From contig CP136069.1 of assembly GCA_032622095.1 (NCBI GenBank), positions 186,671,122 to 186,735,121 on the forward strand: 64,000 nt of DNA, read 5' to 3'. Numbering within the stretch: position 1 is the stretch's first letter; each line of letters starts with the position of its first letter. The stretch comes from Siphonodentalium dalli (taxonomy: Eukaryota; Mollusca; Scaphopoda; Gadilida; Siphonodentaliidae). The position numbers and the translations under genes are program-made. This document shows positions 34,003 to 40,685 of this stretch, piece after piece. Under the pieces are notes generated by a model. It saw nothing but the letters and a program-made list of their open reading frames with translations, did not search any database and was not told where the DNA came from.

Positions 34003-34398
34003 TCATATGAATTCTGACAAATCAGGATATATCCCGTTGGGATTAATTGTCACAGACCAAGTAGGATTTGATCTGTGCGCCGCACCAGCCTGGGCAAAGC
34101 TGTCAATCGCTGCATTGCACAGATCTTTCTTCTTGATCTGTGACAAGATCTCCACGAGATCAAGATTGCTTGATTCTTGATCACATACTTTAAGTAATGG
34201 TCGCCGGCGAGCCAAAAAATCTCTTAGCATCTGCTTCTGAACCATCTTTTGTTCAGGAGAATCCTGCCATTTCCTATATCTTTTTATTTCCGTCTCCTCT
34301 GACGAATCTCTCTTCCTCCACATCTTCTTGAGAAATTTCTTGATCATTGCATTTGATAACTTTACTTGGTCATCGTTTATGAACGAAGATGAATTCAT
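34003..34398 (-). CDS. Accessory gene b: unknown basic protein
   Basis: A 131-residue intact frame. Residues 15-45 are basic and helical (MIKKFLKKMWRKRD, then EIKRYRKWQDS); the remainder includes QKMVQKQMLRDFLARRRP and ends ITINPNG-like, DLSEFI. No family recognised. It reads leftward from a 215-bp intergenic region shared with the 58-residue gene at 34,613. Its first ~21 codons are duplicated at 35,933-35,995 as a remnant. It ends in a histone-type stem-loop, not in AATAAA, so its mRNA may lack a poly(A) tail (inference). Confidence 0.6.
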   Translation of the reverse strand: MNSSSFINDDQVKLSNAMIKKFLKKMWRKRDSSEETEIKRYRKWQDSPEQKMVQKQMLRDFLARRRPLLKVCDQESSNLDLVEILSQIKKKDLCNAAIDSFAQAGAAHRSNPTWSVTINPNGIYPDLSEFI

Positions 34399-34620
34399 AT
34401 GTTAAAACATCTTAATTAATTGTATATACTATCATGAATTTAATCTATAACATATCGAAATGGTGAAACTAACAGATAATGCACTGAAAAGAAACACAAT
34501 GTCAGGAAACATTTGTCATTTTTAACGTCAAAGTATTATGTGATTTCATTGTCGCCCGCGCAATCGTGATATATGTTCAAGACGGATCTTCAGACTTATT
34601 CTACATTCAAAGATGACTGC
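34336..34620. repeat. 285-bp direct repeat, copy 1 (accessory divergent promoter)
   Basis: Nearly identical to 35,933-36,217 (offset 1,597). It covers the first codons of gene b, the intergenic promoter region, and the leader and first codons (ATGACTGC) of the gene to the right. Confidence 0.95.
34501..34560 (+). promoter_or_regulatory. Shared 60-bp accessory upstream element, copy 1
   Basis: Contains GTCAGGAAAC, AACGTCAAAG, TATTATGTGATTTCATTG and TCGCCCGCG. Lies 53 bp upstream of the ATG at 34,613. Two further copies, one inverted, precede the genes at 36,210 and 35,584. Confidence 0.7.
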
Positions 34621-34789
34621 AATACCCGAACCCTTGATGGCGATACTGAGAGGAACTAGGGGGATAACACCGCAGATAATGTGGGACAGGCACGCAAGAG
34701 AAGTGACCGCCCGTTCAAAGCTGATCGTGCAAAAAAGAACAGCGGGGGAACAAAAGCAAAATTCGCACTCTGAGAAAAATGGGGAGTGA
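34613..34789 (+). CDS. Accessory gene c: 58-residue protein, possibly a truncated gene
   Basis: Starts at the same duplicated ATG context as the gene at 36,210 (first three codons the same), then diverges completely: MTAIPEPLMAILRG, ending KNGE. The composition is basic and polar; no domain is visible. It is followed 20 nt later by one imperfect and one perfect histone-type stem-loop. It may be a real small gene or the shortened remnant of a longer one between a duplicated promoter and 3' end. Confidence 0.45.
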   Translation: MTAIPEPLMAILRGTRGITPQIMWDRHAREVTARSKLIVQKRTAGEQKQNSHSEKNGE

Positions 34790-34809
34790 ATTTTGATGGC
34801 GTACAAAAC

Positions 34810-34825
34810 GGGCCTTTTCAGGGCC
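34810..34825 (+). terminator. Histone-type stem-loop, imperfect (gene c, first)
   Basis: GGGCCTTTTCAGGGCC: same loop and size as the others but with a G/G mismatch at the third stem pair. It precedes a perfect hairpin by 11 nt, so it may be a degenerate duplicate. Confidence 0.55.
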
Positions 34826-34836
34826 AAAACAAAAAC

Positions 34837-34852
34837 GGTCCTTTTCAGGACC
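34837..34852 (+). terminator. Histone-type stem-loop with compensatory pair (gene c, second)
   Basis: GGTCCTTTTCAGGACC. Compared with the other copies the third stem pair is T-A, not C-G, with both sides changed, so pairing is kept. Flanks are AAAAAC and AACCAA. About 11 nt downstream is CAAAAAGAAAAAC, a purine-rich stretch comparable to a histone downstream element. Confidence 0.7.
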
Positions 34853-34988
34853 AACCAATTTTTTCAAAAAGAAAAACTTTTAGCATTGCTTAAGAACTAA
34901 TAATGTTCCTTGTACCCTATGTTTCGTTTTGAAAAAATCACGCCACGAATAATTTAAAAACAAAATATACTTGCAAATATTTGTTGTT

Positions 34989-35084
34989 GAATAAATTATG
35001 AATTGAACAATCGTGTTTTGTTTTTTTCAGCTATGAAAGAGTAACCTTTTGGGAAATGTGTGTGGCCCTGAAAAGGGCCGTTTT
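34989..35084. repeat. 96-bp direct repeat, copy 2
   Basis: Second copy of 33,894-33,988. Here no plus-strand gene precedes it, so its AATAAA is orphaned; the minus-strand hairpin serves the gene at 35,102-35,584. Confidence 0.92.
35064..35079 (-). terminator. Histone-type 3' stem-loop of the 160-residue gene
   Basis: On the minus strand GGCCCTTTTCAGGGCC preceded by AAAAC and followed by ACACACA, 22 nt after the stop codon of the gene at 35,102. Confidence 0.8.
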
Positions 35085-35101
35085 AAAATTATCATCTGAC
35101 T

Positions 35102-35584
35102 TTAACACCGTTTTGTGTTTTTCTTATATCTTGACATATCTTTCCCATGAGAACCGAGAGCTTTTGCAAATTCATCACTTTTCTCTGTATCTCTAGATTC
35201 TTTACAAGGAAGATGAAATCTGACTTTTGTCTCAGTAGAAGCCTTCATGATACTCTTAGTTTGTTTTTCTTTCGTCGCCGATAATTTTCCTTTTTTGATC
35301 TGTTTCTGCTCTTTCGATCTCTCAACATCATGAACCCTGATTGGGATATCTATCTGTTCTGCAACGAAACGAATATTCACTTTCACTTCTTGATGCGTTA
35401 CTTGCGTTTTCACGTCAATATCCCTGCGAAGGCATCTCAGTTCATCTAAAATCGCTTTTAAAATGAGTGTATCACCACCTATAGTCGTATTAGCTTGGAC
35501 TGATGACTGTGGCGCAGCATATGTATTCTGTGCAACAGGACTACTGTATATCTCACTCTGAAGAAATTCTGTTAACGGAACCAT
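35102..35584 (-). CDS. Accessory gene d: unknown protein with helical centre and basic tail
   Basis: One hundred sixty residues from ATG at 35,584 (MVPLTEFLQSEIYSS). Residues ~35-65 (LILKAILDELRCLRRDIDV) look like a short coiled coil; after residue 90 the protein is strongly basic (SKEQKQIKKGKLSATKEKQ) and ends KKNTKRC. No family recognised. An inverted copy of the shared 60-bp upstream element sits about 60 bp before its ATG, and a histone-type hairpin follows its stop. By position it is the counterpart of gene b in the second cassette, though the sequences differ. Confidence 0.6.
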   Translation of the reverse strand: MVPLTEFLQSEIYSSPVAQNTYAAPQSSVQANTTIGGDTLILKAILDELRCLRRDIDVKTQVTHQEVKVNIRFVAEQIDIPIRVHDVERSKEQKQIKKGKLSATKEKQTKSIMKASTETKVRFHLPCKESRDTEKSDEFAKALGSHGKDMSRYKKNTKRC

Positions 35585-35643
35585 CTCTTGATAGCAATGC
35601 AATGTAAGGTTGATCAAATTCGAAAATATTTGTATACATTTGA

Positions 35644-35703
35644 CACGGGCGACAATGAAATCACATAATACTTTGGCGTTACAATTGACAAATATTTCCT
35701 GAC
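35644..35703 (-). promoter_or_regulatory. Shared 60-bp accessory upstream element, inverted copy
   Basis: Reverse complement of the elements at 34,501 and 36,098 with a few substitutions (GTCAGGAAATATTTGTCA; AACGCCAAAG; TCGCCCGTG). It is oriented toward gene d. Confidence 0.7.
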
Positions 35704-35932
35704 GTTGTGTTTTTTCAGAACTGGATCACCATGCATATTTTTCTTGATCATTATTGCATAGCGATCAAACAAATGTTTTTAATTTCGTTAGATCATTATC
35801 TATTATTTGGTACACATGATTGATATATTTATTACCTCGTTAGACAAATATGGAATGTTTTTCTAGTTTTTGGTTTTGGAATTGTACATATTTTATACAT
35901 AAAAACTGAACACAAGAAACATACCGAACATT
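35704..35932. other. Non-coding spacer in cassette 2
   Basis: AT-rich spacer between the inverted upstream element and the second promoter repeat; no gene seen. Confidence 0.4.
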
Positions 35933-36217
35933 TTTCTTGATCATTGCATTTGATAACTTTACTTGGTCATCGTTTATGAACGAAGATGAATTCATATGTT
36001 AAAACATCTTAATTAATTGTATATACTATCATGAATTTAATCTATAACATATCGAAATGGTGAAACTAACAGATAATGCACTGAAAAGAAACACAACGTC
36101 AGGAAACATTTGTCATTTTTAGCGTCAAAGTATTATGTGATTTCATTGTCGCCCGCGCAATCGTGATATATGTTCAAGACGGATCTTCAGACTTATTCTA
36201 CATTCAAAGATGACTGC
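35933..36217. repeat. 285-bp direct repeat, copy 2, with remnant of gene b start
   Basis: Copy of 34,336-34,620. The minus-strand part still encodes the first ~20 codons of gene b from ATG at 35,995, then departs from it. The plus-strand part supplies the leader and start of the OTU-like gene. Confidence 0.95.
36098..36157 (+). promoter_or_regulatory. Shared 60-bp accessory upstream element, copy 3
   Basis: Same element as at 34,501 with one or two substitutions, 53 bp before the ATG at 36,210. Confidence 0.7.
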
Positions 36218-36674
36218 TGTAAACATAACAGATCTTGACGAGATAATGGGCGGTGGGGTATACTGTAAAGCAGTGTACGGTGAAGAAATATCGCTATTTT
36301 TGAGGGCACTCAGCCTTGGGATTTACGGGACGACCGATGGATGGATGATTCTTAGAGATGCGGCAGTTGACCTGTACTACACAGAGAGTGACGAACTTGG
36401 TGCGTCGGCACAAGATTTACGGCGCACAACACTTTTGGCCGAATCAAGATTGATGGTTGAATTAGCGGCGACTGTTATACAGCGACCTATCGTCATGTTT
36501 GATGCTACCAAAGGCGGCTACAAATCAACACCAAGATTCAAGTCATCAATACCTCTAGTGTGGATCCCCCACGTTTGCCATGAGCATTATTGTGATTGCG
36601 AAATATGGATGAGGAGAGGAGCCAAATCAATTGAAGTTTTGGCGAACAAAGAAGTTCATTGTGGCGGATTCTAA
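36210..36674 (+). CDS. Accessory gene e: OTU-like protein lacking the catalytic cysteine
   Basis: An intact 154-residue protein. Residues ~24-57 (EEISLFLRALSLGIYGTTDG, then MILRDAAVDLY) follow the pattern of the OTU cysteine-protease core, and residues 82-97 (MVELAATVIQRPIVMF) match the following helix and strand. A His cluster (121, 124, 126) lies near the expected C-terminal His. Where OTU enzymes have D-G-x-C before the F-R-A-L helix, this protein has E-I-S, so the nucleophile is absent or replaced by Ser28. It could be a ubiquitin-binding pseudoenzyme or decoy (inference). The gene ends 19 nt before a histone-type hairpin, next to the right TIR. Confidence 0.55.
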   Translation: MTAVNITDLDEIMGGGVYCKAVYGEEISLFLRALSLGIYGTTDGWMILRDAAVDLYYTESDELGASAQDLRRTTLLAESRLMVELAATVIQRPIVMFDATKGGYKSTPRFKSSIPLVWIPHVCHEHYCDCEIWMRRGAKSIEVLANKEVHCGGF

Positions 36675-36693
36675 ACTATAACAAAAATAAAAC

Positions 36694-36709
36694 GGCCCTT
36701 TTCAGGGCC
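36694..36709 (+). terminator. Histone-type 3' stem-loop of the OTU-like gene
   Basis: GGCCCTTTTCAGGGCC with AAAAC before and ACCAAA after; 14 nt further is GAAAAGA, close to the purine core of the histone downstream element that pairs with U7 snRNA. An AATAAA also sits just upstream (36,685-36,690). Confidence 0.82.
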
Positions 36710-36784
36710 ACCAAATGATCGAAAAGATACTCTTGATAGCTAATTGATATTTTCCAAAGTGGGATTTTCCTTTTGAAAAAAATA

Positions 36785-37124
36785 TTTCTAAGTCCATTTT
36801 CATTTTTTCGATCACAAATGTCACATCAATGACAGGAACATCTATTCTCAGGGGGTAACTATGGCCCAGTACCCCCCAGTGGGGCCACTATGGCCCAGTA
36901 CCCCCCAGTGGGGGCCACTATGGCCCAGTACCCCCCAGTGGGGGCCACTATGGCCCAGTATCGAATACTGGACCATCTATGGTCCTAGATGGTCCAGTAT
37001 TCGATACTGGGCCATAGTGGCCCCCACTGGGGGGTACTGGGCCATAGTGGCCCCCACTGGGGGGTACTGGGCCATAGTGGCCCCCACTGGGGGGTACTGG
37101 GCCATAGTGGCCCCCATTACTACT
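36785..37124. repeat. Polinton right terminal inverted repeat
   Basis: Inverted match to 20,438-20,765. Four 30-bp units face inward of the central palindrome (around 36,955-37,010) and four outward. The terminal sequence is CCCCCATTACTACT. Confidence 0.93.
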
Positions 37125-37600
37125 CATGTATGTGTGGACTACTCGTACACCGGACTACGATAACTTTTAACTATTTTGGGTGTACTACTCATCACATGGA
37201 CTACGATAACCTTTAACTACATTTGTTTGTAACTACTCGTGCAATGGACAACGATAAACTATAACTATATTTATGGGGAACTACTCGTACAACGGAAAAT
37301 GGCAACCTGTAACTACATTTGCGTGGAACTACTCGCGCCGGGGATAACATTAACCTTTAACTACATGTATGTGTGGACTACTCGTACACCGGACTGCGAT
37401 AACTTTTAACTATTTTGTGTTGTACTACTCATCCAATGGACTACTCGTATGTGTGTACTACTCGTCCATAGGACTACGATAAATGTTAACTATTTTGTGT
37501 GTACTACTCATCCAATGGACTACGAAAACCTCTAACTACATGTGTGTAAGTATACTCGTCCAGCAGAAGACGATAACATGTATATGCCTAATACTGTTAT
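37125..37600. repeat. 47-48-bp minisatellite, right flank of the Polinton
   Basis: About nine degenerate units with ACTACTCGTxCAATGGACTA cores. It begins with the target duplication CATGTA. The unit near 37,345-37,400 reads continuously through the sequence that the Polinton split, giving an empty-site paralogue. Confidence 0.88.
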
Positions 37601-37610
37601 CGCGTGTTTA

Positions 37611-37659
37611 AACATTTACATACCATATCACGGGTCCACAGATATAGAACATTTACATA
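37611..37659. repeat. Single 29-bp satellite monomer between 12-bp direct repeats
   Basis: AACATTTACATA at 37,611-37,622 and 37,648-37,659 flank one monomer of the 29-bp satellite (CCATATCACGGGTCCACAGA and on). It lies 18.5 kb from the nearest array. The flanking repeats look like a target duplication. Confidence 0.85.
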
Positions 37660-38097
37660 ACTGATGAATAACCAGCCGTTCTACTATCCTAACTATTGGT
37701 TGACATGTTGATAGCCGTGGGTTCATTCCTTCCGGTTGTCAGTCGACCTATCACGCTGGCTTTGTATCTGACTGTTCGGTAGGTCGGTGTGGCGCTGTGT
37801 ACCTTGACCTAAGTTATCAGGTCTGACATCACCTTTGCCATATTGGCATAAACCATAAAACAAAAATCGTTTTAGTAGTCATAATTTCTTTTTAAACATG
37901 GATTTGGGAAAAAATTACACGGCATTTGAAAAATCTGCTATCGGCGCTCAGACCCACTCACACACTCGGACCTTGTATTCTGGAATTGTTTTGCTGGCAT
38001 TCGTCAAGGTCGGCGAATAGGGTCCAGAAAAAGATGCGGCGGAATTATTATTGCCAGAAAATGAGTATTCATAAATAAAATCGAGATAATTAATTAT
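37660..38097. other. Intergenic DNA
   Basis: About 440 bp with no recognisable gene; borders the LINE remnant on the right. Confidence 0.45.
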
Positions 38098-39054
38098 GAT
38101 TCGAATGTTGTCGCATGGATTAGAGTCAGATCCCTACATCAGCATTGCTAATTTGTGCAGTTTATATTCCACCCACCAGTACGAGAAACAGCAAATATGA
38201 CTGGAGTAGATACAATGAAATCGAGTTAACCCTTTCAGTGCCAGGTCCGATTTTTGTATCAACCCATATACCCTGTGCCAATGCATTCTCTTATATATGC
38301 GAGTCTACCATAGGTCGTCTCGCATATATAAGAGAATGCATTGGCCTAACAATTTTTCATCATTTGTTATTATTTTTTACAATTTTAATAATTTTTTCTT
38401 ATATTCTTTGACAGACTTATTTTGTAGGTTTAGTGCCAGGGAATCTTACGTTTTTCATGGGCATCAAAATTATTACTATGAATACTTGGTGATAGTTTTG
38501 AGTTATAACATTCCCTAAGGTTTCATCCAGTTTGTTTTTAAATTCGCTATAGCATGCTTAAGCATACCCAAAAAATTCAACCCCAAAAAATCTAAAAAAA
38601 AAAAAAAAAAATCTAAAAAAAAAAAAAATTTAGGGCCGATTTTACAGACCGTATTTTAGGGCCGATGAGATCGGCCCCTGTCACTGAAAGGGTTAAGACA
38701 ATTTAGACGGAATTAAGATATAATACTCTTATTGGGAGATAAGTGCATGGACGACTTCCTAAAACAGATCCAAATTATGTTCATCACATGATGTCCTTAT
38801 ACCACTTAGAGGCTCTTGACGAATACATTTGCGACTACGATTATCTCACTTATCCTGTTTTACCCAACACAGGACCAAGGTATAGTGCGAACATCTATGG
38901 TACTAAGTTATTATATCGTTGTCGCCTTAACGGTTTGCTCGTAATCAATGGTCGTCACCGAGAATACAAGACAGCGTGTGGGGCCAGTAACTTGTCGCGG
39001 TGTTGTAGAATATGCGATAAGTTAAACATAACCTTCGGTCACACCCTCGGTTAA
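38098..39054 (+). pseudogene. LINE endonuclease remnant, interrupted by a MITE
   Basis: Before the MITE the sequence encodes LLICAVYIPPTST, the YIPP motif of apurinic-type (EEP) retrotransposon endonucleases. After the MITE a frame continues with DIILLLGD (a family motif normally followed by FN or LN) and then, at 38,743-39,054, PRYSAN, GTKLLYRCRLNGLLVINGRH, matching the region before the catalytic SDH. Several frameshifts and stops are present, including TAA right after RQFRRN. Upstream and downstream parts of the retrotransposon are missing. Confidence 0.6.
38229..38692. mobile_element. TTAA-target MITE inserted in the LINE remnant
   Basis: Bounded by TTAA at 38,225-38,228 and 38,693-38,696; ends CCCTTTCAGTG and CACTGAAAGGG. 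Interior: a palindrome (38,278-38,345) of the same GCCAATGCATTCTCTTATAT family as in the MITE at 2,640, a long A-rich run, and GGGCCGA repeats near the right end. No coding capacity. Removing it with one TTAA joins the two LINE endonuclease parts, confirming its limits. Confidence 0.85.
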
Positions 39055-40685
39055 TATTGAGAGCATATCATTTCAGCATGTGGTGTCTGTCTTCAAGACT
39101 TCAAATAGGGTAGTGGGTCCTCAAAAGTTTGCCTTTCTTATTTTAGTAAAGTAACCTGCTCATGTTTTCTGAACCCAAACCATCTATATAAATTGTGTAC
39201 TTCCTTATACATATACCGATTGTCCATACACTCTGTTAATACTGAGAAGATACTGTTCCAGTCCGTTGTGTGTTCTAATCTTCAAATTGAGTAGAAGTTC
39301 ATAAAACAGTAAAAATCACATTTTTTTATTTGTCAGCCGCTTTTTGTAAAGTTTCCCTGGCTGTCGGGTATCAACCCATCTATAGCAACTGCGTATTTCC
39401 TGATATAATAACCATTTGTCCACACCATCGCTTGACATTGAGAGCTCATCCATTGAGTTTGTGATGTGTTCAATAGTTTACATGAGGTAGGGGTCCCACA
39501 AAATTCGCCTTTATCGTTTGCTATCTGCTATTTGTAAGCTGCCAGACGCTTTCGTGAATCAACCTATCATTAAACATTGCATTTTTTCTGATAGAGCAGC
39601 TAATAGGACACAATCGCGGGTGATATTGACAGCATATGCCTTTAGCTAGTGGTGTGTGCAAGACTTCATATAGGGATTGGGGTCCCTTAAGACAAAGGAA
39701 AATTAGCCTTTTTCGTTTGCCAGCTGTTTGTTGTAAAGTGTCTTAGACTTTCGGGAACTACCCAAACCATAACATATGTGTATTTCCGGATACCACTAAC
39801 ATTTTTTCCACACACGCAGTTAAAACTGAGAGCATATCGTTTAAGTTCGTGTCGTGTTTATGACTTCAAGTGGGATAATGGGGTCCTCATAACCGAAAAT
39901 TCGCATTTCGTATTTTCCAGCCGCTTTTTGTAAAGTGCCCCAGGATTTCTGGGCAAACAAACCACTCATGTCAATTCTGATTTCTGATAGCATTACCTTT
40001 CGTTCACATATTCAGCTAAGTTTGGAGCATATAACTTCAGTTCATGGTGTGTTCAAGATATTAAATTGGTTAGGCCCCCCCCCAAAACACTGATAATTCG
40101 CCTTTCTCATTTGCCAGCCGCCTTTTATAAAGAGTCCCAGACATTCGATAACTAACCCATCCATCAAATGTGTGTATTTATTGACATAGTGTCAATTTCT
40201 CTACACATCCTTTCAGTTTATGGTGTGTTCAAAGACAATTCACCTTTCGTATTTGCCAGCCGGATTTCGGTAACCAAACTACTCATACACATATTGTATG
40301 TTTCCTGATAGCACTACCTTTCATTCAAACACTCAGTTAATATCAAGAGCATATATCTTCAGTTCATGGTGTGTCAAAGAGTTCCAAAGGATCACGGGCA
40401 CCCAAACAGTGAGAATTCGCCTTTCTCGTTTGATAGCCACTTTTTGTAAGTGTCCCAGACATTCGGGAAACAACATATCCATTAAAGATGTGTATTTCCT
40501 GATATAACTACCCTTTGTCCACACCCTCGGGTAAATATTGAGAACATATCCTTTCAGTTCGTGGTGTGTTTAAGTCTTTAAATGGGGTAGACGGCCTCAA
40601 ACAAAGAAAATGCAACTTTCCTATTTGCACTTCGGGAACCGAACCACCCATATAAATTGTATATTTCCTGACAGCGCTATCTTTC
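39055..40685. repeat. Degenerate ~195-bp tandem repeat, part 1
   Basis: About eight diverged units. Landmarks such as TTTGCCAGCCGCTTTTTGTA recur near 39,340, 39,520, 39,720, 39,920, 40,110 and 40,440, each followed by a CATTCGGGAA-like phrase, a 'gtgtatttcctgata' phrase and a 'ttgagagcatat' phrase. No gene. Confidence 0.8.

Larger units (their letters stand above)
20438..37124 (-). mobile_element. Complete Polinton/Maverick element, 16.7 kb
   Basis: The element begins AGTAGTAATGGGGG and ends CCCCCATTACTACT, with the 6-bp duplication CATGTA at 20,432-20,437 and 37,125-37,130. AGT...ACT ends and 6-bp duplications are characteristic of Polintons. It carries the diagnostic gene set: protein-primed DNA polymerase B, retroviral-type integrase, packaging ATPase, adenovirus-type protease, and major and minor capsid proteins. 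A flanking minisatellite unit near 37,325-37,400 shows the uninterrupted junction (ACTACATGTATGTGTGGACT), serving as an internal empty site. The core genes all read leftward. The right 4 kb holds accessory genes in both orientations. Several core genes are broken, so this copy is probably not autonomous as assembled. Confidence 0.97.

Noticed and set aside
34546-34854. 102-codon minus-strand frame
   Set aside because: It is antisense to gene c and its hairpins and would read through the promoter element.
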